Shown here: positions 9,423 to 18,054 of the stretch, in pieces
Position numbering within the stretch: position 1 is the stretch's first letter
How the letters are laid out: every line of letters begins with the position of its first letter
Origin: Nannocystis sp.
GTDB lineage: Bacteria; Myxococcota_A; Polyangia; Nannocystales; Nannocystaceae
NCBI GenBank assembly: GCA_016712315.1
Contig: JADJRG010000017.1
Span: 682,001-746,000, forward strand
Direction: 5' to 3'
DNA length: 64,000 nt
The notes under the pieces: model-generated
Told to the model about the DNA's origin: nothing
The model's database searches: none
What the model saw: only the letters and a program-made list of their open reading frames with translations
Made by a program: the position numbers and the translations under genes

Positions 9423-10877
9423 ATGGCGGTGATGACGATCGAGACGACGCTGACGGAGGCGCCGCCCGAGGCCGATGAGGGCGGGGGCGCGCGCCAGTCG
9501 ATCGCGCTGGTGCTGCTGTGGTCGCAGGAGGAGCCGCAGCGGGTCGGTGAGGTGCTGAGCCTGCCGCTGGCCCGGGGCGTGGTCTTCTCGATCGGGCGAG
9601 CGGCAGGGCTGGCGGAGGACGGCTCGCTGCCGCTGCTGTTTCGCCGGCTTCGGCCGATCTCGGCGGAGATCACCGGGCCCTTCACAGCGCCGCATGTGTC
9701 GCGGCAGCAGCTCCGGGTGGCGATGGTGGGGGAGGATCGGATCGAGGTGGAGCTGACGGGGCGCGGGGTGATGCGGGTGCGCGGAGAGGAGACAGGGCGG
9801 GCGACGGTGGCGGTCGGCGAGCTGATCGAGGTGGTGGGGCGCTTTGTCTTGCTGGTCTCGCGGCGGCCGCTGGAGTGGCCGCAGGCGCGCGCGGAGGGGG
9901 CGTCGTTCGCGTTCGGTGAGGCGGACCCGGACGGGATCGTCGGCGAGTCGCCGGCGATCTGGCGGCTTCGCGCTCGCCTGGCGTTCTTGAGGCGGCGCGA
10001 AGAGCACGTGCTGGTGTACGGGCCGAGCGGGGTGGGCAAGGAGCTGGTGGTGCGGGCGCTGCACCGCGGCTCGCGTCGCGAGGACCAGCCGCTGATCGCC
10101 CGCGACGCGGCGACGCTGCCGGAGGGGCTGATCGACGCCGAGCTGTTCGGGAACGTGGCGAATTACCCGAGCGTGGGCGCGCCGGAGCGGCGAGGGCTGG
10201 TGGGGGAGGCGGACGGGGGCACGCTCTTCCTCGATGAGATCGGGGAGCTGTCGCACGGGCTGCAGGCGCACCTGCTGCGTGTGCTCGATCAGGGGGAGTA
10301 CCAGCGGCTCGGCGAGGGGCTGACGCGACGCACCGACGTGCGGCTGATCTGCGCGACGAACCGCGATCCGTCGGTAGTCAAACATGATCTGCTGGCCCGC
10401 TTGATCCATAAGGTGGCGGTGCCGGGCTTCGAGGCGCGCGTGGAGGACGTGGTGCTGCTGGCGCGCCACTTGGCGCGGGGCTTCGCGGCGGAGGACCCGG
10501 CGCTGGCGCGGCGGCTGCTGGCGGGCGGGGGGCCGCGGCTCAGCGCGCGCTTCGTGCTGGCGCTGGCGTGCCATGATCCACGGCGCATACGCGCGAGCTG
10601 GCGGCGCTGCTGTGGCGTGCGATCGCGGAGGGGGCGAGCGAGGAGGCGGCGGTGCTCGACGCGCCTGAGGGCTTCGTCCCGCGCTTCGCGGCGGCGCGGG
10701 CGGCGGAGGCGACGGAGTCGGCGACGCCAGGCGGTGGACCCGAAGGAGCTGACGCGGGCGGAGATCGTCGCGGCGCTCGAGCGCTCCGGTGGGGTGCGTG
10801 AGCTGGCGTGGCGCGACCTCGGGCTGCGCAGCCGCGATCAGCTCAAGCGGCTGATGAAGAAGTTCGGGATCGGCTGA
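9423..10877 (+). CDS. FHA-domain sigma54-type transcriptional activator without GAFTGA (two compensating frame breaks)
   Basis: The N-terminal ~150 residues resemble an FHA domain (SIGRAAG..., HVSRQQL), which binds phosphothreonine. A sigma54-activator AAA+ domain follows: Walker A GPSGVGKE, Walker B GGTLFLDEIGE, and an RTDVRLICATNRD segment. The usual GAFTGA loop that contacts sigma54 is replaced by a different loop (VANYPSVGAPERRG), as in some myxobacterial FHA activators. A Fis-like C-terminal helix pair (AEIVAALERSGG...LGLRSRDQLKRLM) ends the protein. Between ~10575 and ~10730 the sequence reads out of frame; the correct reading there is ...RELAALLWRAIAEGAS..., so two opposite indels are inferred. 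ATG 9423 and 9432 are both possible starts. Confidence 0.8.
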   Translation: MAVMTIETTLTEAPPEADEGGGARQSIALVLLWSQEEPQRVGEVLSLPLARGVVFSIGRAAGLAEDGSLPLLFRRLRPISAEITGPFTAPHVSRQQLRVAMVGEDRIEVELTGRGVMRVRGEETGRATVAVGELIEVVGRFVLLVSRRPLEWPQARAEGASFAFGEADPDGIVGESPAIWRLRARLAFLRRREEHVLVYGPSGVGKELVVRALHRGSRREDQPLIARDAATLPEGLIDAELFGNVANYPSVGAPERRGLVGEADGGTLFLDEIGELSHGLQAHLLRVLDQGEYQRLGEGLTRRTDVRLICATNRDPSVVKHDLLARLIHKVAVPGFEARVEDVVLLARHLARGFAAEDPALARRLLAGGGPRLSARFVLALACHDPRRIRASWRRCCGVRSRRGRARRRRCSTRLRASSRASRRRGRRRRRSRRRQAVDPKELTRAEIVAALERSGGVRELAWRDLGLRSRDQLKRLMKKFGIG

Positions 10878-10908
10878 GCGCGGCTGGCCGATCGTTCAGG
10901 TCAGGCGC

Positions 10909-11116
10909 TCAGGCGAAGAGGGCGGCGATCCAGAGGGCCGCGCGGGGCGCCCAGCTCTCGGGGTGGTTGGCGCCGACGTAGGCGCTTAGCGCCGAAGATG
11001 AGGCCGAGGAAGAGGGCAGGGGCGACGACCCAGCCGAGGACCCAGCCGATCGGGGAGCGGCGGGGCGCGGGCGCCTTCGCGCCTGGTTTCATCGGTGTGG
11101 CGCTTACTTGGGCCAT
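10909..11116 (-). CDS. Small membrane protein (frameshift at 10984-10990)
   Basis: A ~68-residue protein with one or two membrane segments (WVLGWVVAPALFLGLIFGA, then RAALWIAALFA). As printed, the frame after IFGA reads into Arg-rich junk. Replacing CTAAGC by CTCGC at 10984-10990 gives ...GARAYVGANHPESWAPRAALWIAALFA and a stop at 10909, which looks like a real C-terminus. Its start overlaps the 3' end of the upstream gene by 13 bases. Function unknown. Confidence 0.55.
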
Positions 11117-12063
11117 GTGGGGGACTCCTTGCGCTTGAGAAGGTCGCGGCGGCTGGCGGGGTCGAGGGTGAGGGGGCGGGCGTCGTCGGCGAGCACGTCG
11201 GCCATCCAGGAGCCGCTCCTCCAGGCCTCGCTGGTGGGGTCGAGGATCGCCGCGGCGCCGAGGTAGCGGCCGACGGCGAAGAGCAGGCTGCGGAGGTGCG
11301 GGGCCGCGGCTGAGCGGGAATTGCGGAGGACGAGCAGGCAGCCGTCGCCGGTGAGCTCACGGGTCTCGGTGAAGGCGTCGCTGAGGAAGGCGACGCGCAG
11401 ATCCGCGCCCTCGCTGGGGCTGGCGCAGAGCTGGGCGAGAGGATCGGCGAGGCCGCCCTCGCCGGGCTCGGTCCAGCGGATCACGCCGTGGAGCTCGAGG
11501 CGGAGGCCGAGCTGGGCGCTGAGGGGCTCGTCGGCCCAACGCACGGTGCTCTGCGCGTAGGAGAAGGGGTCGGGGCGGGTGTCGGCGAGGCGCGGATCGA
11601 GGAAGACCTTGACGGTGAGGCGCCGGGGCTGGAGGTGCAGGGGGCGCAGGTCCTCGCTGAGGGGATCGGCGGCGGCGAGGGAGATCGGGGCGCGGTCGCT
11701 GCGCGGTGGTGTGGCCTCGGGGACAGGTGGTGTGGCCTCGGGGACAGGTGGTGCGGCCTCGGGGAGCGGCGGTGTGGCCGGCGGTGGCGCGGCCGGTGGT
11801 GTGGCCTTCGGGACAGGTGAGGTCGGCGGCGGCGGGCCGGCGGCGAGGGCGGCGCGGAGGGCGGCGATCCGCGGGGCGATCCAGGGGGTCGGCGGCGGGA
11901 CCTCGACCTCCATGCCGAGCCAGTCGCGCTCGAAGGTGAGGATCGCGGGGCGGTGCTGGAGGCCGAAGAGGACGCCCGCGCCGAAGAGGGCGAGCAGGAG
12001 GGCGATCGGCAGCCCGAGGATCAGGAGGAGCTTGGCCAGGGCCTTGAATCGGAGGCGGGGCAT
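11104..12063 (-). CDS. Membrane-anchored metzincin-like protein lacking zinc ligands
   Basis: 319 residues: an N-terminal membrane anchor (~8-34), a Pro/Ala/Glu-rich linker with VPEATPP repeats (~76-121), then a globular domain. Its layout follows metzincin peptidases: a strand with RLTVKVFLDP, helix FSYAQSTVRWADEPLSAQLG, strand DLRVAFLSDAF, the segment LLFAVGRYLGA (260-270) where LLHELGHLLGA would be expected, then a Met-turn-like SWM (285-287) and a terminal LDPASRRDLL. The HExxH zinc residues are F, A and R, so if the comparison holds it is a pseudoprotease acting in the periplasm. The family assignment is my inference from this alignment by eye. Confidence 0.5.
   Translation of the reverse strand: MPRLRFKALAKLLLILGLPIALLLALFGAGVLFGLQHRPAILTFERDWLGMEVEVPPPTPWIAPRIAALRAALAAGPPPPTSPVPKATPPAAPPPATPPLPEAAPPVPEATPPVPEATPPRSDRAPISLAAADPLSEDLRPLHLQPRRLTVKVFLDPRLADTRPDPFSYAQSTVRWADEPLSAQLGLRLELHGVIRWTEPGEGGLADPLAQLCASPSEGADLRVAFLSDAFTETRELTGDGCLLVLRNSRSAAAPHLRSLLFAVGRYLGAAAILDPTSEAWRSGSWMADVLADDARPLTLDPASRRDLLKRKESPTWPK
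11704..11774 (-). repeat. 21-bp tandem repeat in a Pro-rich linker
   Basis: Three near-identical copies of a 21-base unit (core GGTGTGGCCTCGGGGACAGG on the plus strand) encode the VPEATPP linker repeats of the metzincin-like protein. Copy-number change would keep the frame. Confidence 0.8.
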
Positions 12064-12158
12064 GAAGTGGCGCGGAGTATACGTCGCCGGGCTGAGGCGC
12101 GCCGGTGAGGCGACGAAGAAGGGGGCTGAGAGGGGCCGCGGGGCGGACTCGCGGCAGG

Positions 12159-13668
12159 TTATGGGTCGACGGGGCGGATCTGCGGGCGCCGATCGGCCCA
12201 GGGGCGCGCCCGCTCGAGCTGGCCAGCGAGGCGGAAGAGGGTCGCCTCGTCGCCGCTCCGCCCGACGAATTGCATGCCGACGGGGAGGCCGGCGGCGCTC
12301 CACCAGAGGGGGACGCTCATCGCGGGTTGGCCGGTGGCGTTGAAGATCGGGGTGAAGGGGATGAAGCTGTAGGCCTTGGCCGCGGCGCTGCCGAGGGCGT
12401 CGATGAGGTCGAGGATCTTGCCGGCGCGGAGGCGGCCGAGGGCGCGCAGGAGCAGGGCTTCGGCGCCGCGCGGGGCCAGGGCGCCCAGCAGCGGCGGCGG
12501 GGTGGCGAGGGTGGGGGTGAGCAGGACGTCGACGTCGGTGAAGAGCTCGGCGACGCGCCTGGAGGCGCGCTGGAGGTGACGGAGGGCGCGCTCGTAGTCG
12601 CCAAGCGCGGATCTGGCGGCCGAGCAGGGCGAGGGCCCAGGTGGTGTACTCGACGTCGCTCGCGCGGATCGGGCGGCCGCGGCGGGCGGCGGCGTCGTCG
12701 AGATCGGCGCAGACGTTGGCGCATAAGACGGTGAGGAAGGCGCGGGCGAAGGCGGGGCCGTCGACCTCGGGGGCGCGCCCTGGGACCTCGTGGCCGAGCT
12801 CGCCGAGCAAGGTGGCGGTGGCGTGCAGGCCGTCGATGCACTCGGGGTCGATGACGCTGGGGAGCAGGGGGGCGGCGGTGAAGGCGATCCGCAGGCGGCC
12901 GGGGGCGGTGGTGACCTCCTGTACATAGGGGCGGGCAGGCCGCGCGATCTCGTAGGGGGCGCCGAGGTCGGCGCAGGCGGTGGCGTCGAGCATGGCGGCG
13001 CTGTCGCGGACGCTGCGGGTGAGCACGTGCTCGCTGACCATGCCGCGCCAACGCTCGCCGTCGTGCGGGCCCGAGGGGTTGCGGCCGCGGCTGGGCTTGA
13101 GGCCGAAGACGCCGCAGCAGGAGGCAGGGATCCGGATCGAGCCGCCGCCGTCGCCGCCGCTGGCGATCGGGACGATCCGCGCGGCGACCGCGGCCGCGCT
13201 GCCGCCGCTGGAGCCGCCGGCGCTGTGGGCGAGCGACCAGGGGTTGCGGGTGGGGCCGTGGTGCTCGGGCTCGGTGGTGGGGGAGATGCCGAGCTCAGGG
13301 GTGTTGGTCTTGCCGGCGATGACGAGGCCGGCGGCCTTGAAGCGGCGGACGAGCTCGCAGTCGCGCTCCGGGACGGCGTCGGCGAAGAGGCGAGAGCCGC
13401 GGCCGGTGGGCACGCCGGCGAGGTCGGCGAGCAGGTCCTTGAGCAGCATGGGCACGCCGCGGAAGGGGCCGTCGGGCAAGGGCGCGGCGGCGCTTCGGCG
13501 GGCTTGTTCGTCGAGGCGGCGGACGACGGCGCCGATCCGTGGATCGTCGGCCTCGATCCGGGCGATGCAGGCCGCGAGCAGCTCGCTGGGGTGGACGTCG
13601 CCGCGGGCGACGAGCTCGGCGAGGCCGAGGCCGTCGTAGTCGGTGTATTCGGCGAAGGGGGCGGGCAC
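12159..13668 (-). CDS. Amidase signature family amidohydrolase (frameshift at 12600-12606)
   Basis: About 500 residues with the Ser-cisSer-Lys catalytic set of amidase-signature enzymes: the Lys in MLLKDL and the Gly/Ser loop SAGGSSGGSAAAVAA. The C-terminus (IPFTPIFNATGQPAMSVPL, GLPVGMQFVG) is typical. These enzymes hydrolyse amides, sometimes as GatA-like subunits; no GatB/GatC lies nearby, so a catabolic or peptide amidase is more likely. The frame breaks after GRQIRA: the strand reads GCTTGGC where GCGGGC would give the family-like QIRAGDYERALRHLQRASR. The GTG at 13668 is preferred to the TTG at 13704 because it directly precedes the conserved FAEYTDYDGLGLAELV start. Confidence 0.85.
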
Positions 13669-13776
13669 ATCGTGGTTATCGGCGCGAGCGGCGGCCGCGG
13701 GCAAGCGCGAAGAGACGCGCGCCTTTGCGCCGCGCGGCGGTTGACGGGCGCGGCGGCGGTCGGCTCTACTAGAAAA

Positions 13777-14301
13777 ATGAGCGGCGAGCGCGGCTGGGCA
13801 GGGGAGGTCGCGGCGCCGTACCGCCTGGTCGATGAGCCAGATCTGGGGGAGAACGCGCGGTGGCGGCGCTTCGCGGTGGATCCAGGGTGGCCGATGCTGG
13901 GCCTGATGTTGGCGGGGGCGTGGGCGGCGTGGCCATGGTTCTGGCTGAACGGGCAGGCGTTGGGCTCGCCGACGCGCGCGCGTGAGCGGCTGTGGATCGC
14001 CGCGGGCGTGGGCGGATCGGCGGCGGGCGGGCTGCTGCTGCTGGCGCTGCTGGCGGCGGGGGTGCTGCGCGGGGCGGTGGCGCTGCAGCTCGGGTTGCTG
14101 GTGATCACGGCGTGGAAGCTGGGGGTGGCGACGTTAATTTTTAAGAAACAGGCGGCGGCGCTGCCGCGGCTGATCGAGGCGGGCGGAGAGGCGCAGAGCG
14201 GGGTGGGGGCGCTGCTGCTGGCGATCTTCGTCGGGCGCGCGCTGGTGCTGGGGCTGGTGGACGGGCCGCTGTGGTGGATCATCGTCAGCGGGGTCTTTTG
14301 A
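13777..14301 (+). CDS. Hypothetical membrane protein
   Basis: 174 residues with about four hydrophobic segments (PMLGLMLAGAWAAWPWFW, AGGLLLLALLAAGVL, LQLGLLVITAWKLGVATLIF, GALLLAIFVGRALVLGL) after a charged N-terminus. Not recognised as a family. It is divergent from the amidase and is followed after 13 bases by a TPR membrane protein, so the two may form an operon. Confidence 0.65.
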   Translation: MSGERGWAGEVAAPYRLVDEPDLGENARWRRFAVDPGWPMLGLMLAGAWAAWPWFWLNGQALGSPTRARERLWIAAGVGGSAAGGLLLLALLAAGVLRGAVALQLGLLVITAWKLGVATLIFKKQAAALPRLIEAGGEAQSGVGALLLAIFVGRALVLGLVDGPLWWIIVSGVF

Positions 14302-14314
14302 AGGTGAAGTGGCG

Positions 14315-15266
14315 ATGACGGAGGACGCAGAGCGGCGGGCGGAGGGCTGGATCCAGCAGGCGCTGACGCTGCGGGCGCGAGGCCACGTGGAGGCGGCGAT
14401 CGAGGCGCTTCGGCAGGTGTTGGGGTTCGATCCGCTGCACGCGCGCGCGCACGCGGAGATGGCGCTGTGCCTGGCGAGCCGCGGGCGCTTGGCGGCGGCG
14501 CGGGCGGAGATCAAGGCGGCCGAGGCGGCGCTAGAGGCGGCTGAGGACCGGCGCGCGAGCGGGATCGTGAGGATCGCGGCGGCGCAGCTGGCGCTGGCGG
14601 AGGGGCGGGAGAAGGCGGCGGAGCAGGCGCTGCGCGGGCTGCCGGAGGCGATGCGGGCGCACCCCGAGGCGCTGCGGGTGGCGGCGGCGCTGGCGCGGCG
14701 ACGCGGGCAGGTGGAGGTGGCGCTGGCGGCGATCGAGCGGGGGCTGGCGCGGGCCCCGGAGGATCTCGGAGCTGCTGCGGTGGCAGGTAGAGCTGCTCGT
14801 TGAGACAGGTGAGATGAGCGGCGCGAAGGCGGCGCTGACGGCGCTGGTGCGGGTGGGCGGCGAGCGGCCGGCTGCGGCGATCTTGCGCGGGCAGATCGCG
14901 GCGGCCGAGGGCCAGATGGAGGAGGCGCTGACCGCGGCGTTGGCGGCGCTGCGGGTGGACCCGGAGTCGGAGGGGGGGCTGCGCTTGTTGGCGGCGGTGT
15001 TGGGGCGAGGGTCGTGGTGGGAGCGGGTGTGGTGGCGGATCCACCTGCCGCTGGCGGGCGAGCTGCGCGGGGGCGGCATGCGGGTGATGCTCGGGCTCTT
15101 CTTGCTGTACCGGCTGGCGCTGATCCTGGCCGAAGCGCACGGGACTCCGGCGGTGGTGCGGGCGGTGACGGTGGGGTGGCTGGCGCTGCTGGGGTACTCG
15201 TTCGTGACGCCGGAGCTGGTGCGGCGGCGGATCGTGCGGGCTGCAGGTGGGGCGCGAATTCGATAG
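14315..15266 (+). CDS. TPR-repeat membrane protein (frameshift near 14766-14772)
   Basis: Alanine-rich helical repeats typical of TPRs (EAAIEALRQVLGFDPLHARAH, PEALRVAAALARRRGQ, AALRVDPESEGGL) precede two C-terminal membrane segments (VMLGLFLLYRLALILAEA and AVTVGWLALLGYSFV). The frame breaks in ...PEDL/ELLRWQVELLVETGEM...; removing one base near 14768 joins both halves into one ~316-residue protein. Probably an inner-membrane scaffold with cytoplasmic TPRs. Partner unknown. Confidence 0.65.
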
Positions 15267-15285
15267 GCTCGGGCGAGCGCGCGCG

Positions 15286-15927
15286 ATGCAGTTGGACCTG
15301 CTGGCTAACGGAGACCGGGGCGCGGGCGAGGTGGTCCGCTTCACCTTGCCGGACGCGGATGTGACCTTATGGCCGGGCTTCTTGGCGCGCTCGGAGGCGG
15401 ATCGCGGCCTGGTGGCGCTGCAGCGCGAGCTCGTGTGGCGGCAGGACACGATCCAGATGTGGGGGCGCACCTACGATGTGCCGCGGCTGCAGCAGTGGTG
15501 CGCAGATCCGGGGCTCTGTTACACGTGGTCGGGGATCCGCATGGAACCCGCGCCGTGGCACCCGCTGTTGTTGGCGCTGCGTGGGCGCTTGAGGGCGCTG
15601 CTCGGGATCGACTTTAATTCGGCGCTGGCGAACCTGTACCGCGACGGGCGCGATACGGTCGGCTGGCACGCGGATGATGAGCCCGAGCTGGGGGAGGCGC
15701 CGATCATCGCGAGCGTGAGCTTGGGGGCGACGCGAGACTTTGTGCTGCGCCACCGGCGACGCCGCGAGCTGCCGGTGACGACGATCCCGCTGGAGCACGG
15801 GAGCTTGCTGGTGATGCGAGGCGCGACGCAGGCTTGCTGGGAGCACGCGCTGCCGCGGCGCCTGCGGGTGGCGGCGCCGCGGGTGAACCTGACCTTTCGC
15901 GTCGCGCGGGCTGAGGGATCGATCTAG
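15286..15927 (+). CDS. AlkB-like 2-oxoglutarate/Fe(II) dioxygenase
   Basis: 213 residues. AlkB-family oxygenases remove alkyl groups from nucleic acids or proteins by oxidative demethylation. The iron triad is visible as H128-x-D130 (WHADDE) and H187 (WEHALP), and the 2-oxoglutarate-binding arginines as R199 and R205 in RVNLTFR, the classic RxNxTFR signature. The fold start (WPGFLARSEADR) and NLYRDGRDTVGWH fit the ALKBH2/3-type subgroup of bacterial homologues. The ATG at 15286 follows a short gap from the TPR gene. It ends four bases into the convergent PHA-system gene. Confidence 0.9.
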   Translation: MQLDLLANGDRGAGEVVRFTLPDADVTLWPGFLARSEADRGLVALQRELVWRQDTIQMWGRTYDVPRLQQWCADPGLCYTWSGIRMEPAPWHPLLLALRGRLRALLGIDFNSALANLYRDGRDTVGWHADDEPELGEAPIIASVSLGATRDFVLRHRRRRELPVTTIPLEHGSLLVMRGATQACWEHALPRRLRVAAPRVNLTFRVARAEGSI

Positions 15928-16217
15928 GCGGCCTCGCCCTCGAAGGCGGCCTTGAGGCGCTTGCGGATCGAGGACTCGAGCTTGACGGGATCGACGCCGA
16001 AGGCGCGGGCCATCATGCCGAGCTTGATCACGATGTCGACGCTCTTGGGGGCGATGCTGATCGAGCCGCTGACGCCGGTGCCCTTGAGGGTGGCCTGGTT
16101 GCCAGACCAGGTGGAGGTGACGCCGTACTTCTCGACCATCTCCTGAAAACCCTGGACCTTCTGCTTGGCCTCGGCAGGGGTGACGTTGTGGGGCTGGCTG
16201 ACGCGGATCTCGCTCAT
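15924..16217 (-). CDS. Polyhydroxyalkanoic acid system family protein
   Basis: 97 residues matching the small PHA-granule region family (PF09650 type): a helical N-terminus (AEAKQKVQGFQEMVEKYGV), a strand pair (STWSGNQATLKGTGVSGSISIA) and IVIKLGMMARAFG followed by SSIRKRLKAAF. The family is linked by neighbourhood to polyhydroxyalkanoate metabolism, but its role is unproved. It is the last gene of the minus-strand acyl-CoA operon, which could supply hydroxyacyl-CoA precursors. Confidence 0.75.
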   Translation of the reverse strand: MSEIRVSQPHNVTPAEAKQKVQGFQEMVEKYGVTSTWSGNQATLKGTGVSGSISIAPKSVDIVIKLGMMARAFGVDPVKLESSIRKRLKAAFEGEAA

Positions 16218-16229
16218 GAGGCGAGCTTA

Positions 16230-17121
16230 TCACCAGCCGAGCTGGCGGGCGGCGAGCTCCTTCATGATCTCAGAGGCGCCGCCGCCGATGGTGAGGACCT
16301 TGGTCTCGCGGTAGAGGCGCTCGACGCGGGTGCCGAGCATGTAACCAGCGCCGCCGAAGATCTGGACGGCGTCGTCGGCGTTGGCCTCGTAGCAGGCGGT
16401 GGCGGCGTTCTTGAGCATGCAGATCTGCGGGATCGGCCACTCGCTAGGCGTCGCAGCGGGCGGCGAGGTCGTGGAGGAGGGCGCGCGCGGGGGCGATCCG
16501 GGTGGCCATGTCGACGAGGCGGTGGCGGATCACTTGTTGGCGGATGAGGGGCTTGCCGAAGGTCTCGCGCTGGCGAGCGTAGGCGAGGGCCTCGTCGAGG
16601 CAGCGCTGGGCGAAGGCGACGGCCATGGCGGCGATCATGAGGCGCTCGCCGTTGAAGTTGCGCATGATCGCCGGAAAACCTTGGTCCTCGGCGCCGATGA
16701 GGTTGGCGACCGGGACGCGGCAATTGTCAAAATACAGGGCGGCGGTGTCGGAGCAGCGCCAGCCCATTTTTTCCATGGGGGTGCGGGTGAGGCCGGGGGC
16801 GTCGGCTTCGATGAGCAGGAGTGAGATCCCGCCGAGGCCGGGGCCGCCGGTGCGTACGGCGGTGGTGATGTAGTCGGCCTGGACGCCCGAGGTGATGAAG
16901 ACCTTGGAGCCGTCGACGATGTAGTGGTCGCCGTCGCGGCGGGCGGTGGTGCGCAGGTTGGCGACGTCAGAGCCGCCGCCGGCGCGGGCGTAGAGCTGGC
17001 GCGGTAAGGCGCCTTGGCGCTCCCACTGGTCGATGTTGGGGGCGATCTCTTGATCGACGAAGCGGCGGAGCAGGGCGCGCAGGGCCTCGCGATCGTCTCG
17101 GGTGAGGGATTGGCTGGTCAT
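16230..17121 (-). pseudogene. Acyl-CoA dehydrogenase with internal deletion and frameshift
   Basis: FAD acyl-CoA dehydrogenase features: SDVANLRTTARRDGDHYIV, KVFITSG, EKMGWRCSDTAALYF, FNGERL, YARQRETFGKPL and the C-terminal QIFGGAGYM..R.YRETK. Two defects are visible. First, LYARA is joined directly to GGGSDVAN, so roughly 90-100 residues of the usual N-terminal alpha domain (through the TEPGxGSD loop) are missing in frame. Second, at 16443-16449 GCTAGGC replaces an expected GCCGGC, breaking the frame between ARCDA and EWPIPQICMLKNA. The frameshift may be a consensus error; the deletion is harder to explain that way. Position in the operon suggests an isovaleryl- or citronellyl-CoA dehydrogenase role if intact. 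Confidence 0.75.
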
Positions 17122-17169
17122 AAGGTCAGGTGTGTCGGCGGCTGTTCTTATGGCCAGGTGGCCTTGGGG

Positions 17170-18054
17170 TCAGGTCGGGAGGTGCATGAGGGCGCGGGCC
17201 TCGGCGGGGCTGGCGATCGCGCGTCCGGCGCGGCCGGCGCAGGCGGCGAGGGCCGCGACGAGCTGGCCGTTGCTGGTCGCCTTGGCGCCGTCGGGCAGGT
17301 AGAAGGTGTCCTCGAGGCCAGTGCGCAGGCAGCCGCCGAGATCGGCGGCGCGCTGGTGTAAGGGCCAGATCTCCTCGCGGCCGATCGCGGTGACCTCCCA
17401 GGCGGCGCCTGGCTTGATGTAGCGGAGGAGGAAGGGCAAGAGCTCGGGGTCGGTGGGCATGCCCGAGGCGACGCCCATGACGAAGTTGTAGTGGGGATGG
17501 GCGGGGGCGAGGCCGACGTCGACGTAGAGGCCGACGGAGCGGACAATGCCGAGATCAAAGCACTCGAACTCGGGCTGGGTGCCGGTCGACTTCATGAGCT
17601 CGAGGAAGGCTTGGACCTTGTCGACGGGGTTGTCGAAGACGAGCGGGGGCCAGGCCCAGCGGCCGTCGGCGCGGGCTTTTAAATAATTGAGGGTGCCGGC
17701 GTTGCAGGCGGCGATCTCGGGGCGGAGGCGGCGCAAACAGGCGGCGGGGCCGCTGATGTCGGGGCCCATGACGCCGGTGGACATATTAAAGATGATGCCA
17801 GGGCAGGCGGTGCGGATCGCGTCGGCGATCTCGGCGGCGACGTCGGGATCCCAGGTGGGCATGTGGCCGAGGCCGGGCTCTTGGCTGCGGAAGTGCACGT
17901 GCACGATCGCGGCGCCCGCGTCGTAGGCGCGGCGGGCTTCGGCGGCCATCTCGGCGGGGGTGACCGGGACAGGGTGCTGCTTGGGGTTGGTGAGCACGCC
18001 GGTGAGGGCGCAGGTGATCACGGCCTTGGTGTCGGTGGTGGTCGCGGTGGTCAT
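17170..18054 (-). CDS. BKACE (DUF849) beta-keto acid cleavage enzyme family protein
   Basis: 294 residues, the usual length. BKACE enzymes condense a beta-keto acid with acetyl-CoA to give acetoacetate plus a new CoA ester, using zinc. Visible family marks are ITCALTGV at the N-terminus, the zinc-binding HVHFR, IIFNMSTG, NYLKA and the C-terminal GLEDTFYLPDGAKATSNGQLV. The start overlaps the upstream biotin carboxylase stop by 4 bases, so it belongs to the carboxylase operon. In leucine-degradation (liu) operons this slot normally holds HMG-CoA lyase, which is absent here. Substrate cannot be told from sequence alone. Confidence 0.88.
   Translation of the reverse strand: MTTATTTDTKAVITCALTGVLTNPKQHPVPVTPAEMAAEARRAYDAGAAIVHVHFRSQEPGLGHMPTWDPDVAAEIADAIRTACPGIIFNMSTGVMGPDISGPAACLRRLRPEIAACNAGTLNYLKARADGRWAWPPLVFDNPVDKVQAFLELMKSTGTQPEFECFDLGIVRSVGLYVDVGLAPAHPHYNFVMGVASGMPTDPELLPFLLRYIKPGAAWEVTAIGREEIWPLHQRAADLGGCLRTGLEDTFYLPDGAKATSNGQLVAALAACAGRAGRAIASPAEARALMHLPT

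Noticed and set aside
8549..10574. Long Arg/His-rich open frames opposite the permease and activator genes.
   Set aside because: High-GC shadow frames; no signal, motif or start site of their own.
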